Shown piece by piece: positions 37,089 through 49,310 of a stretch of DNA of 64,000 bases. The translations under genes and the position numbers were made by a program. Numbering within the stretch: position 1 is the first letter of the stretch; each line of letters opens with the position of its first letter. The notes beneath the pieces were generated by a model. The model was not told the origin of the DNA, searched no databases, and saw only the letters and a list, made by a program, of their open reading frames with translations. Source of the DNA: Cristatella mucedo (lineage: Eukaryota > Bryozoa > Phylactolaemata > Cristatellidae); assembly GCA_009760855.2 (NCBI GenBank), contig WPIO01000001.1:607001-671000 (forward strand), in the 5' to 3' direction.

Positions 37089-37561
37089 GAAGCAGCATGG
37101 CTGTGAGGCTCTGTGTATGAATAGATGCTATTCCCTAATGTTACACGTGATCGCTATAGCCAAGAATAGACCGGTCACAGTGTTTCAGTAGCTCATCGCA
37201 TCTTGCCGACTGAAGAAGCTCGAAAAGACTTGGGAACACTTTCTTGTGTCTCTGATCTGTTACTTTCACGCTGCCATTCTACTAGTTCCACTCCTCGAGC
37301 CTGGATATGTGATGCTCAGCAGTGGGCTTGGTAAGAGTGTGTCTTTAGTCTTTGATAAGGTCCTCGAAGTCTGTCCACTTCGTGGAGTATTGTTTTCTCT
37401 GGTCAGCCACAACTATTAAATTGAAATATAAATCTGCACTATCTTACTCGCTGTCAGACTTGCTGCTCTGTCTGGAAGACGGCTGATCCATCTTGGGAGG
37501 ATGGGGACAGGAGCTCAGGACGGTGTGGCTCTGAGCCGATGGATGAATTACTGTGTGGTTC
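37089..37561. other. FANCM: FANCM intron, nothing recognised
   Basis: Unassigned sequence between two LINE copies. Confidence 0.35.
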
Positions 37562-38640
37562 AAGCCCCATGGAATAGGATATCACTTTTATGCTGATAAT
37601 ACTCAGCTGTATTTGTCATTCAAACCGTCCAAATCTGCTGCAGCAACGGTGAAACTTAATGCTTGCCTTCACGACATTCGATCCTGAATGTTGAAAACTT
37701 CTTGAAATTAAATGGCGATAACACCGAACTGTTGCTTAACACCCTAGGCCTGTGGCTGGATTAAAAGGCTTTGCTCTTCTAATAGGGGAAGGTGCCGTGC
37801 GACTATCACCACGTGCTCGAAGTTTAAGTGTCGTTTTCGACAGCTGCCTCAATTTTAAAAGCTTCATTGAGGAGACTGCTTTTACAGCTAGTCATCACGT
37901 CTGATCCCTATCCAAGATTAGGAACTGTCTCCCACAGTGACTAGTAAAAAATTTAACTAGCTCCCTATTTCTGTCTTGGCTTGACTATTGTCATTCCCTT
38001 TTGGCTGGGCTATTAAAGAAAGCAACTAGACCACTGCAGCTGGCTGTGAATTTGGCTGCAAGGCTAGTTTTCAAGTCCCAGAGGTGTGAGCATGTGTCTC
38101 CTTTGCTAAAAGATCCAAGCTGGATGCTGGTTGAGGAACGAATACAGAGCAAAGTTCTTACCCTGGCCCACAAGGCCCGCCACGGCTTGGCTCCTTCGTA
38201 TCTAGCAGAACTGCTGCACCAGTTTTAGTCTCTTCGAGCCCTCAGGTCCTGTGTGGATGATAAATTAGGTGTTCCATTCCTCTGCTTAAAGACTGTTGGC
38301 GACAGAAGCTTTAGCTCTGCGGATCCTAGACTGTGGAACTTGCTTCCACAATTCTTACGCAACGACAACTAATGTAACTATTCTCCTGCTGCAGACTATG
38401 GCTCATCCTTTTCAGTGGTGCTGAGCTGCTACTTCTATGCTACTCACTACCTCAACTGCTCTCCTGACTCAGCATGCTTCCCGCTTTCTCTTTGTTGCAT
38501 GAGATGAAGACTGTTGGCAATGGAATGTGTACCTAAAGCTGCTTAGGCTGTGAGGGCGCTATACAAAATTCTCCTGCACAATATCCACTTAGTCTTTATG
38601 GCTTTATGGAGTTACAGACGGAGATACATTGCATTGCATT
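37562..38640 (+). mobile_element. LINE B copy, 5'-truncated, sense to FANCM
   Basis: It starts in the catalytic region (a YADN change at 37590-37605, canonical YADD) and runs through AARLVFKSQRCEHVSPLLKD and ARHGLAPSYLAELLHQF to the 3' end GGAGTTACAGACGGAGATAC followed by ATTGCATTGCATT. Several frameshifts. Confidence 0.88.
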
Positions 38641-40060
38641 AGAGGATGGAAGCACACTCTTGCCAGTTTGACGTGTGGTAGGGTGTGCCATGCAGAAGTC
38701 ACAGTTGCTTTAATAAATCAGTTGGATTCCAACAAATTCTCGTGAAAGCAAACTGTATGGGTCTTTTTTCTCCTCTCGAGCAGCTCACCAGAATTGTATA
38801 AATTAAAATATGACATTGCACACATTACGTAATGTTATACAAGAAAATTCATCGAGCGAGCAGCAGTTGTTGACCTTACCTTGAGGAGTGGTCTTGCAGT
38901 GTCGCCATGTGAAATGAGATGTCAAGGGCTTTTCTTGATCCTTGATAGGAGTAACGAAGTACGCTTTGTAGGCCTCGCACATCATGACCGATGCTTTCAT
39001 TTAGTACTTTTTTGCTCTCGTCTTGATAGCTCATCCATCAAGCAAAAACCACATAGCAAAATGCATCTGCTTAGTGCAATCAACTTCTTGGTGCCATAAC
39101 AATCAAATACACTATTCTCTTACTCTGCTATGCTATTGCATAAACTAAAATGTTCATTCAAGGCACATGCACCTTAACACTCCAGTGGATACTATTCCAT
39201 AATGTCATGTATATTTCACTGTACCCGAACTCAGAACTAAAGAATTTAGGATGATCATTGTCCTGACCACAGATGCAAATTTTTTGTCGAGCATTTCCTT
39301 TTTAATTTAATAATAAAGGATTGGGAAAACGCTCTTTTTTGGACAGTATTTTTAGGACAGTATTTGAAATCTATTACCTGCTGATCGGCCCAGCATGTTC
39401 ACTTGTGCCGATGTCGTCTGAAGTCCTTTTTGCACTTAGTTCAGGTAGATTTACGTCTGCTGTTGCCAAGTCGGAAATTATTCCTCGAAGCGCCACGGGC
39501 AAGTGAATGGCTGAGTGAGGTGCAGACAACAAAGAATCGAGATCCTGAATAGGTTCGACCCTAGCAAATAATTTTTGTTTTTTCTCGCTACCTTGTATTG
39601 TTGGTGTTTATGCTGTCAGATTCCTTTTGCCTTCACATTGAACTTTTTACTTTTCGGTCCACTCGAAAAAATGCATCGTAGTAATAATAATGACATTAGC
39701 TTAGCACTGTGATATCGTTAAATCTCTTTCTATTCGCATATGCTGGAAAGAAGCATGTCAATTGGTTAGTGATTGCTGCATAATGTCGACACCCATAATC
39801 CCATTAAAGGCCTTACAGTAGCTATTTTTGAATCTGTCTTGTGCTCCAACCCTTGAGGTGCAAATTTAGGCTGGCTTTGAGTGCACAGTACTACTTTCAC
39901 GGCTTGGCATGGCTCTCGGACTGTGCTTTGAACCTGCATGACCCGTGGGAATGATGAGGCTAGTCAGAAAGGCTTAGAGTAAACTTCCTATGCTATTAAC
40001 TTGGCACTTATCGACCTTATAACCCGTTAGTATCTTGATTCAGTGCTACAACTGGGGATA
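38641..40060. other. FANCM: FANCM intron, mostly unassigned
   Basis: A weak, diverged LINE A 3' end on the complement lies at 39680-39830 (TAATAATAATGACATTAGCT and AAATCTCTTTCTATTCGC). Otherwise nothing. Confidence 0.4.
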
Positions 40061-40243
40061 AAGCTCTCTCTCTCTCCATCCAACTCTCTTTCTAACTCTC
40101 TATCTTGCTTCTCATTCTAACCCTCTCTTTCTCTTGCTTTCTTTCCCTTTCTTTTTTTGTCTCTCCCCTCTCTTTCTCTCTCACTCACTTGTTCAGTTGG
40201 TCCCTCTCTCTATCTCCCTCTCTCTCTCACTTTCTTTATAACC

Positions 40244-40336
<93 letters not shown>

Positions 40337-40365
40337 TCTCGTTCTAACTCTTTCTGTCTGTCCAG

Positions 40366-40424
<59 letters not shown>

Positions 40425-40445
40425 ACTATCCATTCTCTCTGTCTT
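40061..40445. repeat. (CT)n microsatellite, interrupted
   Basis: A pyrimidine-rich lead-in (40061-40245), pure CT to 40331, a short break, then CT again to 40421. Confidence 0.95.
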
Positions 40446-40649
40446 TGCTCAAGGATGTCTTCTAGATATACGAAGTCAGAAAGATATAGTGAGCTACTAA
40501 CTTAGTTTAAGACACCGCACGTGCAGAACTTCTTAATCGTGGATTATAAATGGTCCATAGCACCAGTCTCATCCCACCAAGTCGGTGCAGCAGAGACGGC
40601 ATGTTGGGTTGACACACTTATTCGGCCAGGTATAAGCAGCCGATATTGC

Positions 40650-40691
40650 TTTTCATCCCACCCTTTTCATTCCACCCTTTTCATTCCACCC
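40650..40691. repeat. three 14-bp tandem repeats
   Basis: TTTTCATCCCACCC followed by two exact copies of TTTTCATTCCACCC. Confidence 0.9.
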
Positions 40692-41270
40692 TTTTTACCC
40701 CTTATAGTCAAGCACCCATACTCGTGGGCCACCTTACCATGTGCATGCACACAAATAGAGTCTACCTGCTTGGCAGGTGGTGCAACCGACAGAACCTGAT
40801 CTCTCAGCTGATGGGAGCTTGCTATTGCCTTCGTAGGAATTCTGATTATCCTTTCGGATCATTCCCCCCCCCCACTACTCTGTGGTTCACTGACGGTCGT
40901 GTAGTAGTTAGCTTACATTGATTGAAATCAAATGGCAATCAACTTCTCCTAGCCATCCATAGGCAGAGTAACGCTGTAGGGCACACTGTGCTGTCTAGGA
41001 TACATGCCTATCATCGGTGGCTGGTTGCAGTACTGGGATGAGTCAACTTGCAGGCTGATGTCGCTCAAGCAATGCAGCACTCTGCCATGTCTGCCTCTGT
41101 GATGTCTGGCGGTGTTTATCTTTAGCAGCACATGCCAAAGTATTTTGTGAAATCCTTCCTTTGTCAAGTGTAACTGTGTGCATTTTGTCGACAAAACAAT
41201 TGTATGGGTTTTATTTAATTTTCTGGCCGTGACATTGTGCTGCATTGTTGCACTGTTTTGTTTAATGTAG
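40692..41270. other. FANCM: FANCM intron before ERCC4-start exon
   Basis: Contains a run of ten C at 40864-40873. Nothing else was recognised. Confidence 0.4.
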
Positions 41271-41583
41271 GCGGAAACCAAGGTGCATGTCGAGCGATGA
41301 CGATGAAGCTGCCGGACACAGCTTTAAGAAGCCGCAGTCAACTCCAATCCGTCGTGGACTAGCCGTGAGCCCACGAGCCAAGCCTGTAATGGCCCCGGCA
41401 TCTTCGACTTTTGATAAGCAAGCAGTGATGTTGCCAACAACCAGTTCAGGCCACAGTGGCAAGGTCACTGCTGGTTGTCCAGTTACGACATCTGCTAGTG
41501 AGACCATACTGGCTCCCATAACAGCCCAGCGAGACAGCAACTTGGCAGTATTCGTCTCATGGTCTGCCTTCAAGACAGCTGTG
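41271..41583 (+). CDS. FANCM: FANCM exon: linker and first strand of ERCC4 domain
   Basis: The exon starts with one base that completes Arg, then RKPRCMSSDDDEAAG, about 75 residues of Ser/Thr/Pro-rich linker, and ends DSNLAVFVSWSAFKTAV. The last 15 residues align with the opening beta strand and helix of the FANCM ERCC4 domain (vertebrate CILVGGHEITSGLEVI). The acceptor is TTTAATGTAG before 41271. The donor is GTAATT at 41584 in phase 0, and the next exon continues the helix. The open frame runs past the donor to 41634 and is taken as intron there. Confidence 0.85.
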
Positions 41584-42225
41584 GTAATTTGTCACCGCGA
41601 TGTCATATTTCTTCAAAACTGGTGTTGCTGTTAAGTATAGATATGAGAATAGTATGTCAGCACAGGATTTCAGCCAAGGTTTGTGGCCGAATTATGTGAG
41701 GTGTGTGAGTGTTTTAGGCAACAGAGGAGAAGAGAGAGAGAGAGAAAGAGAGAGCGAGACAGACCAACGTCCCTTTTTGTTGGCAGCTGTCGTGTATAGC
41801 ATTACTTTGTTCTAGATAATCTACAACTTTTCCTTTAACGACCAGGTCTTAAACAATTTGCCCGTGAAGTGACATTCAAATTGTTTCTTTTTCTGCTTTG
41901 TGGTATTACAATGAGCAAGCAATTACTGAGCGACCTTGTCAGGGCTACTTTTTGTCTTGTCTCTCTAGCTTCCCTCTCCCGTGCCCGTGTCGTCGTTCCT
42001 TAGCCTTGCAGAGCTCGGCGATTTATCCAAGTCATATAGGAATTTGAACGTCGCCCTAGCTTGTGCTCGAGTGCAATCTCCTAGCCACCTGATTGTGTAT
42101 CGCCTCTTTTTGATACTGTATGGGTCGATGTGCAAGCTTTGTGAATTTTGTTTGATTATGTATTAATGCTGATGCAATATTCCCCGTGGCCTGAGAATGT
42201 CTAAAAATTTGGTTGTGCATTGTAG
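41584..42225. other. FANCM: FANCM intron within ERCC4 domain
   Basis: A short GA tract lies at 41726-41760. No repeat element was recognised. Confidence 0.5.
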
Positions 42226-42340
42226 AAGTTGCTACAGCACCTGCAGAGTCAGCCTTGGCTTGATGTGATTACCACTGATCTGGACTACTGTGACTACTTG
42301 GTCAGCAGCCGGATGGCAGTCTTGCGAATGACCTTGCCGG
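42226..42340 (+). CDS. FANCM: FANCM exon: ERCC4 pseudo-nuclease core
   Basis: The frame reads KLLQHLQSQPWLDVITTD, then CDYLVSSRMAVLRMTLPG. It aligns with vertebrate FANCM GLQVEVCPLNGCDYIVSNRM and VVERRSQ. Active XPF and MUS81 nucleases use GD and ERKxxxD. Here the residues are CD and LRMxxxD, so the first acidic residue and the lysine are gone. The domain should therefore be inactive and serve for folding and for pairing with FAAP24, as in other animals (established for vertebrate FANCM; inferred here). The acceptor is GCATTGTAG and the donor is GTGAGG at 42341. One base carries over and makes the final Asp. Confidence 0.92.
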
Positions 42341-42837
42341 GTGAGGCCTGGCTCTATCTTCGAGGCCCATCGGCGAGTGTTGCATGCAGTTATTGTTTTC
42401 AAACTGTTGATGCATCCCCACATGTGCTCGTATAATGGTACCCAAATTGTAATAGTGAATCTCGCATATTGGAGTCAGAATGTCCGGAACTGATTTTTGA
42501 ATATCACTCTTTGGTATAGATTGCTGTAAGCCACTGCTAGACACAAGCTCATCACCGATTCGTTATTGTAACTACACAGCCTTTCGGCTTGTAGCTGACT
42601 CTGTATCCACTGCTGGATCATGGCAGGTCCGCAGCCATCCCTATGGCTGCTGAGCTCAATAACCTTCTTCTTACTTCTGAGCTTTATTGCACTGACCGTT
42701 TTACGTTAGCCTGCTCTCATTAAGTTCCTTACGCAGATATGTGGGCCTGAAAGCTATACAAGTTGTTTCCCTTCCTAACTTCCTGCGTGTTGTATGCTTC
42801 CAACTGTCACAGGTAGCTGTTATGTTTTAATTGACAG
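42341..42837. other. FANCM: FANCM intron within ERCC4 domain
   Basis: Unassigned sequence with no transposon insertion, unlike the flanking long introns. Confidence 0.5.
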
Positions 42838-43012
42838 ACTTGGTGCTGTTGGCAAGAAACAGACAGGAGGACCTAGCCGACAGAATGCACACTGCAACTG
42901 AACAGTACGGCTACTGTACCCTAGTCATTGAGGCTCACTGTGCAAGTGCCACTTCAGCCACTTCTTGCAGGTGTGACAATTGCCCGACATGTTCCAAGTA
43001 TTGTCAACACTG
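42838..43012 (+). CDS. FANCM: FANCM exon: ERCC4 middle, two possible donors
   Basis: The exon reads DLVLLARNRQEDLADRMHTA, then EQYGYCTLVIEAHC, matching the helix and the CVIVEKD strand of the ERCC4 fold in vertebrate FANCM. Two donors give the same phase: GTGTGA at 42971 and GTAGGT at 43013. The longer form adds 14 residues with the cysteine pattern CDNCPTCSKYCQHC. The usual family spacing (about 21 residues to the next helix) lies between the two forms and does not decide. The acceptor is AATTGACAG before 42838. The coordinates given are for the long form; the short form ends at 42970. Confidence 0.85.
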
Positions 43013-43260
43013 GTAGGTGACTTGGACTGCTGCCTTTGATTGGGCTTTAACAATAGTAGCATTTACCTGCTTCCCGTTGTTAGTGCTGAACACCGACGGA
43101 TATAACTGGCACAGTGCCCCTTGATTAGGGTTGTCCTATCGTGATTGCATAGTGGTGCCTTATCTGCTTGTTAACTCAAGATGGATCCCTTGGTCGTTTG
43201 ATGACCATGTTAAAGAGATCTTCACCCCCAGGATGACATCCAGTCATGTTTGTCTTGTAG

Positions 43261-43340
43261 TCACAGCTTAATTGATCGCGTTTTAAACTATGCCAAGAAC
43301 AGAAAAGGATCCTGTCGAATCGTCTTTTCTATAGATGAAG
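43261..43340 (+). CDS. FANCM: FANCM exon: end of ERCC4 domain
   Basis: The frame reads HSLIDRVLNYAKNRKGSC, then RIVFSIDE. It aligns with vertebrate SYDSLLTTLIGAGIRILFSS. The acceptor is GTCTTGTAG before 43261 and the donor is GTAAGC at 43341. One base carries over and joins the 47613 exon to give Gly, then DTSRLLSRL, matching the EETADLLKEL continuation. Confidence 0.88.
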
Positions 43341-43854
43341 GTAAGCTGGATTTTCTTGAGGGGACTAGACAGCTGCCTGTGCTACTCAAGTCAGCTGCTG
43401 CAACACGTCGACGCTGCTTCGTAAGCACGAGTTTTGGTTCTGGGCTAGCGTCAGTATACCTGCTATCTCTAAAATCGTTATTTCTTTCTATTATTTCATT
43501 GGTCACCTTTAAGACTGATGAGCTTCAGGTTGTCTCTCAGTTACACAGTGTTCACTCCTTGTGGGCTCTTTTTATACCCGTACAGTAAGGCAGATGTCGC
43601 ACACCTCTTAAGCTAGGCTTGTCTTTCGTGAACTGCCTTAGTTTCGTCAACAGTTACGAACATGTATATCAAGTACGATCGTGCACACCTATTATCATGT
43701 TACTGTTGCCGGGGTTCATGCTTTGGGTTAACATAAAAGAGTTCCCAATGCCAGCCGGGGGCGTCCTAAGGCTCTGCTCGTTCAGTATTAAAAACATTGT
43801 CGCATGCCGCCCTGCCCGATATCCCTCGAGAACTGTTGTGAATCACTCGAACTT
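43341..43854. other. FANCM: FANCM intron, unassigned
   Basis: Open frames here have no recognisable domain. The intron continues to 47612. Confidence 0.4.
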
Positions 43855-44412
43855 GGTGGTCATTAGGACTACTATTACACAGCATACCACTTCTCGTCGA
43901 TTGTCTCCCAATCAAATAGCATATCGAATTTAAAATTCTGCAACTTACTTTAAGGTATCATCATTCTCTCACTCCAACCTATCTATAAGAAGTACTCCCC
44001 CACCAGGCTAAATATCTTACAACTTGCTATTCTGACTCGATGCAACGTGCTGTTCTGACTCTAGTCGTTTAGCCATACATCGTAGGAACCTCAAAACCGT
44101 TGGAGACCGTGTCTTTAGTTCCTCTGCTCCTAAAGCCTGGAACTCGGTACTAACGCATGTCACAACGCCCCCTGGCGTGATGGCATTTAAAAAAATGATT
44201 AAAATGCACCTGTTTATGGCAGTATTTGGGGGATCTTTGTGAGTCGTCTGCATGTATCTGCTTACACTGCACCTGGTACTTCGGGATATTACCACTAATC
44301 ATTCGGTAATGCTCACAATACATCATCTGTAAAGCGCCTAGAAAGAGATTCAGTTCTCCGAGGGTGCTATACAAAAATATTATCATTAACATTATTATTA
44401 ATAATTAATATT
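43855..44412 (+). mobile_element. diverged LINE A 3' copy
   Basis: It retains TTCTCGTCGATTGTCTCCCA, a GGAGACCGTGTCTTTAGTTC segment, CCTAAAGCCTGGAACTCG and the 3' end AAAGCGCCTAGAAAGAGATT with an ATT-rich tail. The coding frame is destroyed. A further small piece lies at 44570-44710. Confidence 0.75.
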
Positions 44413-44854
44413 TTTTTTATCAATTTAGCGACTGCAGTGTTATGCCACTTCCGACTTGAACTGGTTTCTTGTCAACGACGTACCTAATTTGAGATCTAGC
44501 TACATCTTACCTATTCGAAATACGATGTTCTCTGGTTTTATAATCGTAGTTGTGACCAAGTCGTTGAGCAGTGCCCTTAGCCAACCTTAAATTCTTGGGA
44601 GACCCTGCTTTTAGGGCGTCTTTTAGCAAAGCCCGGAAATAGTTTTCTTCTGACATCATGACACCCAGTGACTGGACATCAGGCCTAAGTCTTGAACGAT
44701 TTCAAAACAGGCAATTTTTACAGGTCACTATCATTATTGCTGTGAATCTAGGAGTTCGATTTCTTTATATACCTCTGCAACTGGTATTAGTAAAGTAATA
44801 CATATCTGCCTGTAACTCCTACCTGTATACTCATATGCGCGGGGTGTAAGTAGA

Positions 44855-45540
44855 ATAATGTATTTCTGTCTGCAACCCTGCAAAGTCACAAGGACTTTGT
44901 GGTTGTTAGGCAGGAGAGTTTTCCATAGCACACCTAAGTATAACCGCCTTTTGGTGCACATATGGTAGTCAACAGGCTTCATTTCACGCAACAGAAAGTG
45001 AGGAGCATAGCTGAGTCAGGAGCGCTGTCCGAGAAATCAGTAGCATCAAAGCGACAGCTCAGGACTGCTGGAAATGGATTTACCACTGTCGGTTGCAGCA
45101 GAATAGATGCCGTAATTGTGGAAGCCGGTTTCACAGTCTAGGATCTGCAGAGCACAATCGTCTGTCCCTAACGGTCTTAAAGTATAGGAATGCAGCAGCA
45201 AATTTAGAATCCATGGAATACCAGAGAGCACGAGAAGGCTGAAGCTGGTGCATCAGATCAGCTTGGTGTTATTGAGCCAAGCCGTATCAGACCTTGTGGG
45301 TCAGGGAAAGAACTTTGATCTAGATCTGTTGATTGACCGGCAGCAATCGCAGTTCCTTCAGTAAAGGACACTCATGGCTGACCACTGTGATTTTTATAGA
45401 GTAACCATGCAATCATATTCATCACCAGCTGCAGAGGCTTGGTGGATCCTTTGAAGCTCGACCAAAACTGAATAACAGTAGTCCAGCCCAGACAGATCCG
45501 GGGATGTACCACGTTTTTTAGCCAGCCACCATTGTAGACA
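44855..45540 (-). mobile_element. diverged LINE B 3' fragment
   Basis: The complement of AATGTATTTCTGTCTGCAAC marks the 3' end. The block around 45060-45200 (GACAGCTCAGGACTGCTG, CTAGGATCTGCAGAGCACAA) matches 49520-49630. Frame lost. Confidence 0.75.
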
Positions 45541-45589
45541 GTCCCTAGGAACGTTTGAAGCTACTTGACATTTAAGCCATTTGAATCAA

Positions 45590-45748
45590 GTGACCTAAGT
45601 TCAGAGTGCACGATGACCGTCGCACTACAGCGTCATTACTGCACTGCAATGGTTCAGGTCATATCTCTGCAATGGTTTAGGTCATATCTCTGTGGGAAAC
45701 TCAAGAGTATTGATGTGAAGGGACAGAGTTCGTCCGAGGAACCACTTA
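45590..45748 (+). mobile_element. LINE A fragment with local duplication
   Basis: It encodes MTVALQ..., then FRSYLCGKLKSIDVKGQSSS. The segment CAATGGTTYAGGTCATATCT is present twice in tandem (45646-45665 and 45670-45689). Confidence 0.7.
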
Positions 45749-46205
45749 GGGGAAATGGCAAGAAAATACTTTAAACAAATTCCGACAATCGAATATTGTT
45801 TTGGGTGCAATACGAAAGAAAAATATGTTACAAATGAGATCGGAAGTTCTGATGGCTTTCCCGTAAAAAGAAAAAGTAGTATGGAAACCACGTCTAATTC
45901 TGATGTAAACCGGAAGTGGCATAGCTAAAAATAATAAATTTACCGATCTCTGCATCATATGCGACTCGTACTCCACCTTGTCGATTCTTGGTGGATTGAG
46001 GTACATGTATGAAGCTTTTTGACTTGCATTCTTGTGACTTCTGTGCAGCTAAATTTCTAGAGTAGATTTTCGCCTTGCAAAATCCGGTGCTCGTGCTTCA
46101 CATATCAGTGTCAAATTTGACGTGGGAATTCAGCTTTGCGTGGTTTCTTGGACTCTAGAAAATGTTGAGCACTATTTTCCATAATCGTGGACACGTGTAT
46201 GTATA
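45749..46205. repeat. dispersed repeat of unknown type, copy 2
   Basis: Partner of 26197-26705. Shared blocks include AAGAAAATACTTTAAACAA, CCGACAATCGAATATTG, GATGTAAACCGG, ACCGATCTCTGCATCATATG and, at the end, AATCGTGGACAC. The (TA)n tract at 46209 begins exactly where the similarity ends. Confidence 0.75.
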
Positions 46206-47612
<1,407 letters not shown>

Positions 47613-47805
47613 GAGACACCTCCAGGCTGCTGAGCCGGCTCACTAGGCAGGAGCAAGCACAAGGTCATGGCCGGCACGTGGACTGCACCACATTCAGAAA
47701 AAGGGAAAATAACTTGCATTATTTCAAACAGGTTCCGGGTGTTCGCCGTGGATCAGCTCTGTCGATGTGCTGCTCGTTCGACACTCTCGAATCTTTTCGT
47801 GCGAG
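47613..47805 (+). CDS. FANCM: FANCM exon: helix-hairpin-helix domain
   Basis: The frame reads GDTSRLLSRLTRQEQAQG, a short loop, then LHYFKQVPGVRRGSALSMC and SFDTLESFRAR. The vertebrate protein has ADLLKELSLVEQRKNVG and LQFYLSIPNISYITALNMC in the same order. The hairpin VPGVRRGSA is the first HhH, which binds DNA and helps pair with FAAP24. The acceptor is GCTCTTCAG before 47613 and the donor is GTAGGA at 47806, leaving two bases. The second HhH helix pair and the stop codon should follow in another exon, which I could not identify in the remaining 16 kb. Confidence 0.9.
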
Positions 47806-48172
47806 GTAGGAGGAACGAGGAAGACTGCCTGCCTCTTGGGAATCATGTGGGGGGCACTCTTAGCCCTTCTGACCTAGGCTGCAGCTGCAATGCAATGTGT
47901 TCCTTGTAGTTCCGTTAAGGATTTGGAGGTGCTTGGCAAAATGGAGCCATCTGAAGCCGACAGACTTCACAAGTACTTGCTGAGCCTTCGTGTAGGCCCA
48001 TAAGGCAGATGCATTGCAGAAGCAAATTTCAAGTTGGAGATCATCGGTGCACACCCAACGGCTGTCATACAACGTTAATGACAGCCGCCACAGGATGCGC
48101 TGTACTCACACTATAGTTTTTCGAAAACCTTGTGAGCTCTATTGGGTCTGTATAATCGGTGCTTAGAACATT
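47806..48172. other. intron after HhH exon, unassigned
   Basis: I searched for the final FANCM exon (second HhH and stop) and did not find it. No repeat recognised. Confidence 0.4.
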
Positions 48173-48191
48173 GATCTCTCTCTCTCTCTCT

Positions 48192-48224
<33 letters not shown>
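48173..48224. repeat. (CT)n microsatellite
   Basis: Fifty bases of CT with CCCTCC interruptions. Confidence 0.9.
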
Positions 48225-48467
48225 GTTCATTCGTGTCTGCCATATTTATTTGCAATATCTGCAACGTCCAGGCATTACTTAAGCTAAGAATGCACCCTCC
48301 CACAGCCGTTTGCAGATATTATTGCTCATGTGCTTTACCAGGATGCTCCCTCAAAACAAAAAGGAAGTCTTGTTTCAATAAAAAGCAAATCAACACCAGT
48401 CACCAGACGTACTGATCAATCCTAAAACGGCTGGTGCTGAGTGCTGCTACTGCTTCTGCCCCTACTG

Positions 48468-48600
48468 GTAATAATAACAAAAATTGTACTCCTGATTAAG
48501 CTTTTGTATGGAACCTCAATAACACACCTCTATGCAGGTGCTTTACAACTCGCTTCAGTGGAAGCAAAATGTAAGACTTGACGAGTAAGGTAGTATGCTT
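48468..48600 (-). repeat. diverged LINE A-like 3' end
   Basis: TAATAATAACA followed by CTCTATGCAGGTGCTTTACA resembles a degraded reverse-strand LINE A tail. Confidence 0.4.
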
Positions 48601-48831
48601 AGACTATCTTTTAAAAACACCGTATTATGCTTAGACAAGCATGCAAAAGCTTTCTCCCACCAGGAATTTTTTCGCTAGCTTTGCCTCTATCCGATCGGTC
48701 TTTGAAGTAACTTCTCAAAAAATAGACGTCTGCATTTGACGTCCGGAGAAAGGATTCATGGATGCATGTTTATCAGGTGAAGTGGTTTGGAAACCGCATG
48801 GACGTCAGCTGTCCTGGGTTTGGAGTGACTT

Positions 48832-48858
48832 GGTGGTGTTCGGTGGCCGAACACCACC
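48832..48858. repeat. perfect inverted repeat, 12-bp arms
   Basis: GGTGGTGTTCGG, loop TGG, CCGAACACCACC. A stable GC-rich hairpin next to the LINE B fragment. Confidence 0.95.
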
Positions 48859-48925
48859 GTTCGCCCACATCCCTGTACGCCGAGCGGTTACCCAAAAAAA
48901 ATGAGAACCTGGAGCAAGCACAGGA

Positions 48926-49310
48926 AGTATCCAACAAGACGAGACGAGCTTTCCCGCAGAGAGGCCTGCCGAAGCTGCTCGATAGGTCTAGGTCTGCCTC
49001 AGACCCCGATTTCTTGAAACGACGTTCCAGCCTGCACTTAACACGGCACATCTTAAGGAGTTTTTTTGTATCCAACAAGATATCCAACAAGTATCCAACA
49101 AGACGAGACGAGCTTTCCCGCAGAGGGGCCTGCCGAAGCTGCTCGATAATGTCGTCCATGGTGGAGGGTATGGAGGTCCCGGCGTGTTGGTGGTTGAGAG
49201 CTGCGAGTCAGCTGAGTAGCACCGGCTTCAGTCGGTTAATAGCCACGGTGTCTCCTTGTTTCCTGCACGAGATCACCAACAAAGAAATTGCCTCTTTGGG
49301 TGGTGACGCT
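48926..49310 (-). mobile_element. LINE B fragment with internal duplication
   Basis: The complement encodes MDDIIEQLRQAPLRESSSRL, VGYLLDILLDTKKLLK and RRFKKSGSEADL, the same block as the complement of 55253-55428. About 60 bases (CGAGACGAGCTTTCCCGCAG core) are present twice, at 48938-48988 and 49096-49147. The block lies upstream of the reverse transcriptase in the LINE B protein. Confidence 0.85.

Noticed and set aside
38630-38640. A polyadenylation or promoter signal for FANCM among AT-rich stretches
   Set aside because: AATAAA-like strings are frequent in this AT-rich repeat sequence and none is tied to the gene end. The 5' end of the gene is outside the window.
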